A stretch of DNA of 64,000 nt from Candidatus Thiodiazotropha endoloripes (GTDB lineage Bacteria > Pseudomonadota > Gammaproteobacteria > Chromatiales > Chromatiaceae). The notes below the pieces were generated by a model. That model was given only the letters and a program-made list of their open reading frames with translations, searched no databases and was not told where the DNA came from. The stretch covers positions 186,001 to 250,000 of the forward strand of contig LVKA01000021.1 of NCBI GenBank assembly GCA_001709035.1, written 5' to 3'. Made by a program: the position numbers and the translations under genes. Below are positions 1-7,966 of this stretch, piece by piece; position 1 is the first letter of the stretch; each line of letters opens with the position of its first letter.

Positions 1-560
1 TGCGAAAAGCCGAATCAATAGCCCCTAATGATGCCAGTACCCATCTGCTACTAGGCCAGAGCTTGCTTATGCTGCAACGTAATAAACAAGCCCAACGCTC
101 TTTTGAAACGGCTCTAAAATACGATGATCAAAACCTATTTGCTTATCTTGGAAACGGATGGTCTGCCCTACTACAAGACAATGTAATTCTTGCCAAGGAG
201 ATGTACGCTCGAGCGGTAGAAATTGCTCCCAATGAACCAGAGTCTCATGTTGGACTGTCTGTCGTGGCGTGTTACGAAAACAATCCAGAATTAGCACTAA
301 AAAATGCAGAACATGCATTATCCTTAAATCCAGAACATGTGACAGCTCAATGTATTGTAGAAGCGTTAAAACAAACCAATGGCAACCAGACAAAATCAAC
401 GGATCTATTGATAAAGGACATACTGAATAACAGTAAACTTCAAATCCTTGATATCAGCGTCAAGGATTTTATAACCCGATACGAAGCTTCAGATACAGCA
501 AAACGCGTAGTACAAAAAAAGTTACGCCATGCACGAATGAGTAAAAGCAATCGTTTTTAG
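1..560 (+). CDS. TPR-repeat protein, 5' end outside window
   Basis: The reading frame is already open at base 3 and encodes TPR-like residues (RKAESIAPNDASTHLLLG) before the first in-window ATG at 63, so the true start lies upstream of the window. The visible 186 residues hold at least three TPR units, with the usual small/aromatic spacing (AYLGNGW, EMYARAVEIAPNEPESHVGL, NAEHALSLNPEH), then a helical tail without repeats. TPR proteins act as protein-binding scaffolds. No catalytic domain is visible. It is followed at short spacing by three more plus-strand genes, one of them another TPR protein, which suggests a common operon. The partner and pathway are unknown. Confidence 0.8.
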   Translation, partial: RKAESIAPNDASTHLLLGQSLLMLQRNKQAQRSFETALKYDDQNLFAYLGNGWSALLQDNVILAKEMYARAVEIAPNEPESHVGLSVVACYENNPELALKNAEHALSLNPEHVTAQCIVEALKQTNGNQTKSTDLLIKDILNNSKLQILDISVKDFITRYEASDTAKRVVQKKLRHARMSKSNRF

Positions 561-601
561 ATGTTTTTTGTAATTAGCACTAATCTTTGGAGAACTAACC
601 T

Positions 602-883
602 ATGTGGAACAACCTATTTATATCTTATGAAATTAATAATTCTGAGCTCGATCAATCTAAGCTTACTTCAGCGATTGAATCTCTGGGTAACTCAACCCAA
701 ATCCATGAGAATTGCTGGTATGTGAACTCACCCAAAAATGCTTCTGAAGCAGCTGATCTTATGAATCGTGTCGTAAGTGAAGATGATATTGTTATTGTTG
801 CAAACACAACAACAGACTCAGCTACTTGGTTAAATCTTGAAGAAAAACGTGAAATTCGATTAAAGCAAAATTGGAAACGGTAA
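602..883 (+). CDS. Small protein, possibly SinR/Cas2-like ferredoxin fold
   Basis: This 93-residue protein starts MWNNLFISYEIN and ends with a basic tail. Its pattern (beta strand at the N-terminus, helix, a tryptophan-containing strand, helix, then VIVANTTT) resembles the small proteins often annotated SinR-family, which are thought to share a Cas2/VapD-like ferredoxin fold. That is a family impression, not a proven match. No CRISPR array or cas gene is near. The start is supported by GGAGA about 9 bases upstream. It lies between two TPR genes and is probably co-transcribed with them. Function unknown. Confidence 0.6.
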   Translation: MWNNLFISYEINNSELDQSKLTSAIESLGNSTQIHENCWYVNSPKNASEAADLMNRVVSEDDIVIVANTTTDSATWLNLEEKREIRLKQNWKR

Positions 884-928
884 TCATCTGTTGACCCGGT
901 GAAAATATCGACTAAATATGGTAATTAA

Positions 929-1513
929 ATGAAAGAAGAAGGCAAAATACTGGATAGTGAGGAGTTATTGCATTTAGCGATGCATTCTAACAATCCAGAA
1001 CTGACTATAGAGTACTTGAAGCGAGTACTGGAAATGGATTGTGATAATAGTAAAGCATACTATTTACTTGGTGCCACTCATGCACAAATTGGGATGTATG
1101 ACAGAGCAATTCAAGAGATGAGTAAAGCTCTTGAAATTGATCCTACACTATCAACAGCTTGTTTTCAGCTTGGTCTCCTACACCTTACATCCGGTCGAGT
1201 TGAAGAAGCCAGAGAAGTTTGGTCTGCGCTTGATAAACTTGGAGAAGCAAACCCACTGTATTTATTTAAACGAGGAATGCTTTCACTCGTTATTGATGAA
1301 TTTGATGCCTGCATTGACGATTTGACTAACGGTATTGCATCAAATCAAATCAATGTAGCACTGAATAACGATATGCAGAAAATCATTGATAAGGCTAAAG
1401 AAGCTCAAAATACCACGAGCGCTTCAGATCCGTCTCAACAATCAAGTCAGACAGATGGTGGTCATCACATTTTACTTTCTGCCTATAAAAGCAACGACGA
1501 GACCGAGCACTAA
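929..1513 (+). CDS. TPR-repeat protein
   Basis: This 194-residue protein has about three TPR units between residues 15 and 110 (AYYLLGATHAQIGMYDRAIQEMSKALEIDP is typical). A shorter helical region follows, then a Ser/Gln-rich low-complexity tail from about residue 155. There is no signal peptide or membrane segment, so it is probably cytoplasmic. It follows the 93-residue gene by 45 bases on the same strand, and the next gene starts 40 bases after it. The pairing with the upstream TPR gene suggests an assembly or chaperone role, but no substrate is identifiable. Confidence 0.7.
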   Translation: MKEEGKILDSEELLHLAMHSNNPELTIEYLKRVLEMDCDNSKAYYLLGATHAQIGMYDRAIQEMSKALEIDPTLSTACFQLGLLHLTSGRVEEAREVWSALDKLGEANPLYLFKRGMLSLVIDEFDACIDDLTNGIASNQINVALNNDMQKIIDKAKEAQNTTSASDPSQQSSQTDGGHHILLSAYKSNDETEH

Positions 1514-1553
1514 CCAGTGTTCGTTATATTATTTCACAAAGAACTGAATAATA

Positions 1554-1940
1554 ATGGATCCTATCAGTAAACTATCTAGATTACTCGAGACAATTCGCTC
1601 TCAGCAGGTTTCAGAAAATCGAAGCAAGAAACAAGTTGCTTCAAGTTCAGGTGAAGTCAATCAATCAAAAAAATCAACAAATCCAAGATCAAAACCATCC
1701 ATCAATCAATTATCAAATCGCATCAGTGAACGATTAAATCACCTCTCAGATTCTGAACAATCCAGCACCAAAGCAATTCAAGTATTCGTGGACTCTATTT
1801 TAGCATGGGAATTTGGAGATGAGTTTCTTCAAAGTGATTCATTTTTCAGATACTCGGAAAAAGTTAGAGATGTGATTGCTAATGATAAAAAACTTAGTCA
1901 TGAGTTTGATCTGCTTATAAACCAACTCACAAACAAATGA
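1554..1940 (+). CDS. Hypothetical protein with basic linker and helical C-terminus
   Basis: This 128-residue protein is not recognised. The first 60 residues are polar and Lys/Ser/Asn-rich and look disordered. Residues 65-128 are predicted-helical (STKAIQVFVDSILAWEFGDEFLQS onward) and could be a small interaction domain. It is the last gene of the plus-strand group, 40 bases after the TPR gene. Nothing in it points to an enzyme. Confidence 0.55.
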   Translation: MDPISKLSRLLETIRSQQVSENRSKKQVASSSGEVNQSKKSTNPRSKPSINQLSNRISERLNHLSDSEQSSTKAIQVFVDSILAWEFGDEFLQSDSFFRYSEKVRDVIANDKKLSHEFDLLINQLTNK

Positions 1941-2272
1941 TGCAACATCTTTTTACTACAGATCTATTTCATGCAACTGTACTTGCGTTTTTATTTTCAA
2001 GCAGGATCCTATTATAGTAAAATTATCTTTTATTAAGAGCACTTACATATTGTTAGACATTTGTGCAAAACAATCTTCTTGATCTTTAGGTGTATAAATC
2101 TGAACTTGATCTGACAGATTGAAACTCTAGTTTTTGATATCACCTGACAGATGCTGCTGCCTATCAGGAAATAGCGGACATAAAGAGCTTTCTGTATAAA
2201 TGCCCGCTACGCGACCAAAGCTGACATCGTGATAAATCTTTCTACTCCCTGGTTAGCGGTCATTAAAATTAG
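1941..2272. other. Noncoding, AT-rich gap
   Basis: About 330 bases with no convincing ORF on either strand. It separates the plus-strand TPR group from the convergent minus-strand cassette array. No clear terminator or tRNA is visible. The right part contains GGTTA and TAACC arms that lead into the attC-like site beginning at 2273. Confidence 0.4.
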
Positions 2273-2341
2273 TCTTAACCGGCACAAAAAAACGGAACAC
2301 AACGCATCGTTCTAGGGTCTGAGTTTATGGTATTATTAAGT
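2273..2341 (-). repeat. attC-like recombination site (outer end of array)
   Basis: The + strand reads TCTTAAC at 2273-2279 and ATTAAGT at 2335-2341, that is, complementary core boxes about 69 bases apart. The methyltransferase stop codon lies inside the right box, as in the two best-formed sites of the array. The right box has A where the consensus GTTRRRY has G, so this site is degenerate. The call rests on its place at the end of the array more than on its own sequence. Confidence 0.4.
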
Positions 2342-2977
2342 GCTTTTCGCTGAAAAATTAAATATATAGTCAACGTCTCGATGATCACCACCATGCCTTT
2401 CTAATTCGTTGTAGTAGTATTGATCGAGTGTCCTTAACCCTGCGGATGCTACAGCGCCCAACACCTCTTCATCGTCGAAGTATGACATATAGCGTCGAGG
2501 TCTAGCTGTAAACTCCGCTTCTGTTTGCATTCCTTCTCCATGACCCTTTTTCACGGCGATAAATATCTTGCCTTCTTTTTTGACAATTCTTTTAAACTCC
2601 CGAAGTGCCATGGGAAGTTCCGCCTTTTTCAGGTGGGACAGAACTGCGCAACACCATATAGAGTCGAAAGTATCGTCTTCAAATGCAGAACTTAACAAAT
2701 TCATTCGTGTAAAAACATTTTCTCCTACGTCCCGCTTTGCTATTGCGAGAAACCCCATTGAAAGATCAATTCCATACGCTCTATATCTACGATTAAGAAA
2801 CTCTTGGACATCACGTCCCGGCCCACAACCCACATCTAAAATTAGCTTCCCCGGCGAAATATTGCACAGCCTTTCGATTTCATCCACGCAGCTTGCACCT
2901 TGCCTGATACCCTTGTATTCATGAGCGATTGCGTCGTACGTGGCGATAGTTTCCTTTAACGTTATATCCATCATCAC
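2336..2977 (-). CDS. Class I SAM-dependent methyltransferase
   Basis: This 213-residue protein has the glycine-rich SAM-binding motif I LILDVGCGPGRD at about residues 41-52. The acidic end of motif II (YGIDLSMGFLAIAKRD) and a Methyltransf_11/25-type core ending in FDSIWCCAVLSHL follow. Such enzymes transfer methyl from SAM; the substrate cannot be read from sequence. It overlaps the upstream nuclease gene by four bases (ATGA), so the two are translationally coupled. Its TAA stop lies in the attC-like box. It is the last gene of a three-gene cassette. Confidence 0.85.
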   Translation of the reverse strand: MMMDITLKETIATYDAIAHEYKGIRQGASCVDEIERLCNISPGKLILDVGCGPGRDVQEFLNRRYRAYGIDLSMGFLAIAKRDVGENVFTRMNLLSSAFEDDTFDSIWCCAVLSHLKKAELPMALREFKRIVKKEGKIFIAVKKGHGEGMQTEAEFTARPRRYMSYFDDEEVLGAVASAGLRTLDQYYYNELERHGGDHRDVDYIFNFSAKST

Positions 2978-3723
2978 GCGTTCACTTCTATTTCAATGAT
3001 GATCGGAAGGTGGTCTGACGCATCCGTTTGAACGACATTAGAACTCAGAACATTGATGTCATTTGTGACAAAGGCGTAATCAAGCCTCCAATTCAATGCA
3101 TCTTCCTTAAATCCTTGATAATCAAAAGGCTTTGTTGTCCATGTCTTTATGTTGTCTGCAGGACCACAATCGCGAAACTGCTGTCTAAGGTGCGCCACAA
3201 TTTCAGAGTTTTCTGGAGAATTTAGATCACCACTAAAGAAATAGCTGTTAGTCTTGTCCCGCAATATCGATTTAAGACAAATTTCCTCTTCAATCCTTTC
3301 ATCACCCCCCATAAATTTGTGCGTATAGGATAGGTGCGTTGTTCCAACGGTTAAAATCCTTCCATCAATACTTATATCTACATCAATATAAACCCTTCCT
3401 TCTCTAGACCAATCAATTGTTTCTTTTACATGAGGATGTCTGAGAAAAATGGTATTGCCACCTAATATTGGGAACTTTGAAAAAATTCCATTCGCCTGAT
3501 AGTCCTTATGCCATCCCACCCATTCCTGTGCTTTGGCAACATGAGAGAAATATGAAAATCTCTCTTTAATAATGCTGTCAGTTTCGATGCCTGGGTTAAC
3601 TTGTGTATTTCCGCTTAGCTCCTGTAAACAGCAGATATCTGGATCCAAGTAACGAATAACATCTATTATCTTATTGATATCTTCTAGATACCAAATGTTC
3701 CATTGCAGTATCTTTACTCTCAT
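2974..3723 (-). CDS. Endonuclease/exonuclease/phosphatase (EEP) family protein
   Basis: The EEP-fold motifs occur in order: MRVKILQWNIWYLED (strand with Asn), CLQEL (metal-binding Glu), a central H-containing motif, SGDLNSP (catalytic Asp and Asn) and SDHLPIIIEI (catalytic His). Length 249 residues fits the family, which cleaves phosphodiesters in DNA, RNA or small substrates. The start at MRVK is chosen because the fold begins there; a longer frame opens at 3765. The upstream membrane-protein gene ends 17 bases before this start and the methyltransferase overlaps its 3' end, so it belongs to a tight operon. Confidence 0.8.
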   Translation of the reverse strand: MRVKILQWNIWYLEDINKIIDVIRYLDPDICCLQELSGNTQVNPGIETDSIIKERFSYFSHVAKAQEWVGWHKDYQANGIFSKFPILGGNTIFLRHPHVKETIDWSREGRVYIDVDISIDGRILTVGTTHLSYTHKFMGGDERIEEEICLKSILRDKTNSYFFSGDLNSPENSEIVAHLRQQFRDCGPADNIKTWTTKPFDYQGFKEDALNWRLDYAFVTNDINVLSSNVVQTDASDHLPIIIEIEVNA

Positions 3724-3739
3724 GATTACATCCGCTTTG

Positions 3740-4450
3740 TTATTCGTTCTCGTATATCGTATCAAATAGAGATTGGTACTTTCTTATCAGTTGTTGTCCA
3801 GATGCGGTTTTTGATTCGACCAGAATTGGCTCTAAGAAATCTACTGAATGACCATCAACAGTCGTCTCATAATAAAGCCCCTGAACAAGACAGTTGTCTC
3901 CAAATATCACGAAGTAGTGATTTGGCACAAATTTGTATCGTTTTATGAATATCTTTCCTATAATACCTTGTTCAGGGCTTGATAGGCCTTTCCAGCTTTC
4001 AACAAATCCATCTACCTTTCTGTTCATTGAGATCGCTTTGATATTTCCATTCTCCCCATCTAACTCTTGAAGCATTAAATAGCATTTATTTACATGAATT
4101 CCGCTTTCGCGGATAGCTGGAAGAATAATTTCGCTAGTAGAAGCAAATACCCGTAAACTTTCAAAACGCTTTTTTTCCGATACGGCAGATGCGATACAGT
4201 CTTTTATCGATTTATGTGAAAGCAAAGCTACTTCTTTGGTGTGTGTTCGGCCTAATTGAGAATAAATATCTATTGCTACAACAGTGAACCCCGCAACAAT
4301 GATACCTATAAGTAATTCTGGTCCATATCCAGCAGGGATTGCTCGCTCAATGACGCGCCAAAAAATCAAGATCAGCGCTGATGTGAATAACATTACATAC
4401 GCCCCAATTCTTCCTATTTTCTTGATTACATCAACTCTTGTCATTTTCAA
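3740..4450 (-). CDS. Two-TM membrane protein with soluble C-terminal domain
   Basis: This 236-residue protein has two predicted transmembrane helices near residues 15-32 and 43-62, then a soluble domain of about 170 residues. The domain shows FASTSEIILPAIRESG and HYFVIFGDNCLVQGLYYE, vaguely like a phospholipase-D-fold sensor without HKD residues. It is the first gene of the three-gene cassette with the EEP nuclease and the methyltransferase. A two-helix membrane anchor plus a sensor-like domain is a layout seen in some defence effectors, but this is inference. Function not recognised. Confidence 0.6.
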   Translation of the reverse strand: MKMTRVDVIKKIGRIGAYVMLFTSALILIFWRVIERAIPAGYGPELLIGIIVAGFTVVAIDIYSQLGRTHTKEVALLSHKSIKDCIASAVSEKKRFESLRVFASTSEIILPAIRESGIHVNKCYLMLQELDGENGNIKAISMNRKVDGFVESWKGLSSPEQGIIGKIFIKRYKFVPNHYFVIFGDNCLVQGLYYETTVDGHSVDFLEPILVESKTASGQQLIRKYQSLFDTIYENE

Positions 4451-4472
4451 TGACCTTTGTTTTATTATTTAC

Positions 4473-4547
4473 ACTTAACGACCAGGGTATGGGGCGCTGA
4501 GCTGCTCACACAGCTTAGTTTGCGTCCGAACAAGCTCATGGTTAGCT
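4473..4547 (-). repeat. attC site of an integron-type cassette
   Basis: Core boxes ACTTAAC (4473-4479) and GTTAGCT (4541-4547) on the + strand enclose about 60 bases with further self-complementary stretches and a TTTGCGTCCGAA segment typical of attC sites. The HNH gene's stop codon lies inside the right box. Spacing and layout match the attC consensus (RYYYAAC ... GTTRRRY) except for one position in each arm. Confidence 0.7.
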
Positions 4548-5303
4548 ATTTTTAAAGACATTAGAACGATGGAACTCCAGATAGTCTTGGTGCCTTTCCG
4601 TTAATTTTTTTGCTTTTATTTTCAATTTGGGTGTAATCCTCAGGGAATATGCGTTCGAGTTCGTGACCAACGGTGAAATAACAATTTTTCCCTTTTTGTC
4701 AAAAGATATGTAACCAGCGTCAAATGCTGCATCTAGGTTGGGTGCCAGCAAAAAGCCATTGAACACATCAAGGCGTTCTTGATTGTTGGAACTGCTCCAG
4801 GGCTTTATGTGAGACGCCTTTAGCAAAGGCAAAAACTCACACTCCGTTACAGCACACCCTTGCCAATATTCTATTAATGAATTTCTAAATATGCCTTGCC
4901 CAAGCCTACTTTGTATGATTGACTTTCCTTCTGTTTCAGGGAGGCTTTGTAATAAGGATATTTCTTCTTCTATTTCTTCAAGCGATGGTTTCGGTTGTGT
5001 AGCGTTGATTGAAGACTTCCTAAGTTCGCCAGAAACCACAAATAAGCTATCAAATCCATTTTGGCCAAAAATTGACTCGGCTAATTCGTCAATTAACCCT
5101 AGGGACGAAAGTTCCGAAGTTATATTGATATATGCCCCCATGCCTGTGGCCTGAATCACGCGATAAACGTCGCCATCAAGGTTTTGAACACCAACTACCA
5201 TTGTCTTCCCGCCCCCATCTATTGGATAAGACTCAATGGCTTCTGTGACTTTCTTATCGAAAGGTGGGATATCAATCCCTTCTATGTATTTTGATTCAAG
5301 CAT
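4542..5303 (-). CDS. HNH endonuclease domain protein (HNH_2/COG3440-like)
   Basis: This 253-residue protein has a C-terminal HNH_2-like nuclease domain at about residues 160-225: CAVTECEFLPLLKASHIKPW, then NGFLLAPNLDAAFDAGYISF. The His of SHIKPW and the Asn/Asp of the second motif are the expected metal-binding and catalytic positions. The N-terminal half is unrecognised and may recognise the target. Related proteins are annotated as putative restriction endonucleases. It is the only gene of its cassette, bounded by attC-like sites at 4473 and 5315, and no cognate methyltransferase sits beside it. Confidence 0.8.
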   Translation of the reverse strand: MLESKYIEGIDIPPFDKKVTEAIESYPIDGGGKTMVVGVQNLDGDVYRVIQATGMGAYINITSELSSLGLIDELAESIFGQNGFDSLFVVSGELRKSSINATQPKPSLEEIEEEISLLQSLPETEGKSIIQSRLGQGIFRNSLIEYWQGCAVTECEFLPLLKASHIKPWSSSNNQERLDVFNGFLLAPNLDAAFDAGYISFDKKGKIVISPLVTNSNAYSLRITPKLKIKAKKLTERHQDYLEFHRSNVFKNS

Positions 5304-5314
5304 GCTCTTTTATT

Positions 5315-5387
5315 GGCTAACAGCTAAACTATTTGTTTTTCTGCGTCACTGCAGTTGCTCAACTGGAGGAGTCCATATACGTTACTA
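5315..5387 (-). repeat. attC-like site
   Basis: Boxes GGCTAAC (5315-5321) and GTTACTA (5381-5387) on the + strand lie 73 bases apart. Between them CAGTTG-CT-CAACTG forms a perfect six-base stem. The large upstream ORF stops only a few bases from the right box. The central part differs from the neighbouring sites, as expected for independent cassettes. Confidence 0.55.
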
Positions 5388-5391
5388 TTTT

Positions 5392-7035
5392 TTATACGCT
5401 TTTGTTTTTGAGCAAAATTCCAACACCAGTGCTATTAATCTCACTGTCTTCTGCCTTGAGTTTTTTATATTGTTCTTTTAAATCTTTTACATTAGGGATC
5501 GCACCAGTCATTCCTGCCATTGCTCCCAAAGCACCATACAAAGGCAAACCAGTCAAAGCTGCTGTAATTTCAATACCACCAACCACGACGAATGAACCAA
5601 TATCCTTTCCAGCAAAAGTCCAACGTTTTGAGGTTAGTTCCTTAATTTTCTGTTCATGCTCTTTAAATGCGACGTCAAGATTTTCAAATACTTGATCGCC
5701 TGTACGATAGAAGTTATTTGAATTAGCTTCAATTAAGCTTTTAAGCCCACTTGACAATAAATGCCTTATTTCATCCATGGCGCCTGCCTGCCTGATTTCT
5801 ATCAACGCATCAGGGGGTATATTTCCCATCCACGGCATTTCATTCTTAACAGTAGAGTTTAATGCACGAGCAATATGAAGGTCATTTAACGAATCGGCAT
5901 CACTATTTCCAGCGTTATACTCAAGCATTTGGTTGTACCAAATCCAGCTTGTTTCAGCTCGAATTATTGGTGTGCCGCGTAGCTGTAAGCTGCGCTGAAA
6001 TGCGTCATTAGCTTGTGAGAATCTACTTATCAAGTGCAGATAAACAGCTTGCCCTGCTTTTTTCATACCAAGCTTGGTGCCTTGCTCCTCCAATAGTCGC
6101 ATCATTTGCTCTGCTAAAGTCCCATCCCATTCAGTTGCAAAAACTAATTTTTCTGGTTTCTTTAGTCTGCTAACAACCTCGTCAGCATCTGAGAAATGTG
6201 AGTAATAAGCAAGTAGCTCTTCGCCATCACTGATATCTTGATCAAATAAAGTTTTTGTATGTTCGATGGAGTCTGTTATAGCGCAGTCGTTGACGAATTT
6301 ACGATACTCATCTTCTAGGTTGTGCCTATCAGGAAGAATAGCAATTATTGGTTTTTCAATATCTATAATAGCTAATGATTTATAAGAGAGAACTTGAAGT
6401 GCAAGCCTAACTATTTCATAACACTTTTCAGCATCAACCATGAACTGAATCATTGGAGATATTTTTAAAAATGGGTCTGGTAATATTGTTGTATCAAAAT
6501 ACAAGCCTGTGGAGCTTGTTACATTTGATCTCCCGTCAGGAAAAAGCTCACCAGTAAATACTGCTTTTGAATCAAATGAATCTTCAAGGTGAATCCATGT
6601 TGGGTCTGAAATATTCTCCCAGAACTCCTTAATCTCTTCTAGGAACGCATCAATAACTGGTAAGCAATCTTTGACTCTACTATCTTCGGATGAGAACCAG
6701 CCAGCAAATTTATAAGGGTCTGCATTTGACTCGGTCATCATTTCAAATAATTGACCGAATGCATAATTAACCCTTTGAAAATAACCCTCTTGTATTTCTC
6801 TTAATGAAACAGCATCTTTCCATTCTTGCCTATCATCTTCATAAGCTATAAACATACAAAGTGATCTTACTCTTCCGTCCACGGTATCAGGATCAACCAT
6901 GCCATCAGATAAGACCCTTACCTTTTTCATGCTTTCCCAGAATCCATCTATCAAATGAGGAGCGAATTTTATTTTTCCCTCCTTTAATTTATTTTGAAGA
7001 AGATCTATTCGCCTATGTAATTCTTCTCGTTCCAT
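5392..7035 (-). CDS. Large hypothetical cassette protein
   Basis: This 547-residue protein is not recognised and is long for an integron cassette product. Most of it is soluble and Glu/Asp/Lys-rich. Near residues 480-515 there is a hydrophobic glycine-rich stretch (SFVVVGGIEITAALTGLPLYG and following) that could be a membrane or pore segment, followed by a basic coiled tail. The ATG at 7035 lies inside the end of the upstream ORF (23-base overlap), so translation may be coupled. There are no recognisable nuclease, kinase or NTPase motifs. Confidence 0.65.
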   Translation of the reverse strand: MEREELHRRIDLLQNKLKEGKIKFAPHLIDGFWESMKKVRVLSDGMVDPDTVDGRVRSLCMFIAYEDDRQEWKDAVSLREIQEGYFQRVNYAFGQLFEMMTESNADPYKFAGWFSSEDSRVKDCLPVIDAFLEEIKEFWENISDPTWIHLEDSFDSKAVFTGELFPDGRSNVTSSTGLYFDTTILPDPFLKISPMIQFMVDAEKCYEIVRLALQVLSYKSLAIIDIEKPIIAILPDRHNLEDEYRKFVNDCAITDSIEHTKTLFDQDISDGEELLAYYSHFSDADEVVSRLKKPEKLVFATEWDGTLAEQMMRLLEEQGTKLGMKKAGQAVYLHLISRFSQANDAFQRSLQLRGTPIIRAETSWIWYNQMLEYNAGNSDADSLNDLHIARALNSTVKNEMPWMGNIPPDALIEIRQAGAMDEIRHLLSSGLKSLIEANSNNFYRTGDQVFENLDVAFKEHEQKIKELTSKRWTFAGKDIGSFVVVGGIEITAALTGLPLYGALGAMAGMTGAIPNVKDLKEQYKKLKAEDSEINSTGVGILLKNKSV

Positions 7036-7435
7036 TATCCATCTCTATTTTTGCGTATAACGCCAAAGTTTTGGGGCCGAGGCGAAGCCGAGGTCGAAGC
7101 CTCCCCCAGAAATCAACGTACAGTTCCTTCAATAATTCTGGCATGAGAACCCAGCCCCATTCTTTCTCCTCCTTGTTTAGCAACGACAAGACGCCTTCGA
7201 CAAACGATACATCAATGGCATTTTTCATTGCTTCATCCCCCTGCCTAAAACAGCGCTCAGCCAAGATGAATGAAGCAAGAACCTTTTCTTTGTCTTTGTT
7301 TCGTATTGCCTCGGTTGTTTTCATTTCGAACTCGCTCATTTGCATATGAAGAAGACCTTCGTATTCATCAAATGCCTCAGCGAGACCAGGATACAGTGTG
7401 AGCGCTCGATCCTTGAACTCTTGCTCAATTCCCAT
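7013..7435 (-). CDS. DUF7674-like hypothetical protein, C-terminus reads through attC
   Basis: This 140-residue protein resembles the DUF7674-type family: FKDRALTLYPGLAEAFDEYEGLLH, then ERCFRQGDEAMKNAIDVSFVEGVL, then WGWVLMPELLKELYVDFWG. The family core seems to end near residue 112. The last 28 residues (RLRPRLRLGPKTLALYAK onward) are encoded by the attC-like sequence between this cassette and the next, because the usual TAA of the core box is missing. The gene therefore overlaps the following ORF by 23 bases. Family function is unknown. Confidence 0.65.
   Translation of the reverse strand: MGIEQEFKDRALTLYPGLAEAFDEYEGLLHMQMSEFEMKTTEAIRNKDKEKVLASFILAERCFRQGDEAMKNAIDVSFVEGVLSLLNKEEKEWGWVLMPELLKELYVDFWGRLRPRLRLGPKTLALYAKIEMDNGTRRIT
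7055..7120 (-). repeat. Degenerate attC site inside ORF
   Basis: The + strand starts with GTATAAC (7055-7061) and shares GGGGCCGAG and CGAGGTC blocks with the attC site at 7446, so it is of the same family. The other end (about 7111-7120, AATCAACGTA) has lost a recognisable GTTRRRY core. The sequence lies within the 3' part of the preceding coding frame. Confidence 0.5.
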
Positions 7436-7445
7436 TCTTTTGTAC

Positions 7446-7523
7446 CGCTAACGACTTAAATAAGGGGCCGAGCGTCCGCGAGGTCCCAGCCCCGGAGGGG
7501 CGGTCTTGATTTTCTGGTTAGGT
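7446..7523 (-). repeat. attC site of an integron-type cassette
   Basis: Boxes CGCTAAC (7446-7452) and GTTAGGT (7517-7523, a perfect GTTRRRY) on the + strand are 78 bases apart, with a GC-rich self-complementary middle (GGGGC and GCCCC arms). The TAA stop of the gene at 7518 overlaps the right box, the classic attC arrangement. Confidence 0.7.
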
Positions 7524-7919
7524 GCTTAATGACGAAAGCCATTGTTCAAAATACTCCTTCTGACGTGTAACAGAGGCCGGTATTACATCCGACCCTTGAT
7601 CGAAGATATCAACCATATCTTCTCGCCGCGCCTGCTTGCCCAGCTCCACTTTATATGCTTTTAGACCTAAACCCATACTTCGTCCCATTCCAGACGGATA
7701 AACATTTAGGCTGGCCCCATAACAGAAAGGAATTAAGTTATTTTCTTCCAGTTTTTCTCGAATTAAACAAAATGCCGAGAAATAGTCAGCCGCCTCCACC
7801 TCAAACAATTCATCCCGGAACTTAAAGCTTAGCTTACACATTACATTCGTTTTTTCTGCTTGAAGCACACCGTACTCATCGTTTCTGGCGCCAATCAGAT
7901 ATATTTTACGCTCATTCAT
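7518..7919 (-). CDS. Hypothetical cassette protein
   Basis: This 133-residue protein is not recognised. It is predicted mixed alpha/beta without signal peptide or membrane segment, and starts MNERKIYLIGARNDEYGVLQ, suggesting an N-terminal strand pair. It is the only gene of a cassette bounded by attC-like sites at 7446 and 7926 and is the cassette nearest to the recombinase gene. Its stop codon is embedded in the attC box. Small orphan proteins of this kind are typical of integron cassettes. Confidence 0.6.
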   Translation of the reverse strand: MNERKIYLIGARNDEYGVLQAEKTNVMCKLSFKFRDELFEVEAADYFSAFCLIREKLEENNLIPFCYGASLNVYPSGMGRSMGLGLKAYKVELGKQARREDMVDIFDQGSDVIPASVTRQKEYFEQWLSSLST

Positions 7920-7925
7920 TGTTGC

Positions 7926-7966
7926 GCCTAACAGCTACGTTAACGAGACCCCCTGTCTCGTTAGTA
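7926..7966 (-). repeat. Compact attC- or attI-like boundary
   Basis: The + strand reads GCCTAAC (7926-7932, the exact complement of GTTAGGC) and GTTAGTA (7960-7966). In between lies a perfect nine-base inverted repeat TAACGAGAC / GTCTCGTTA (7941-7949, 7955-7963). It is the upstream boundary of the first cassette. It is shorter (41 bases) than the other sites and could be a recombined attI or a small attC. Confidence 0.5.

Noticed and set aside
602-883. Cas2-like protein as a sign of a CRISPR system
   Set aside because: No repeat-spacer array and no other cas gene in the window.
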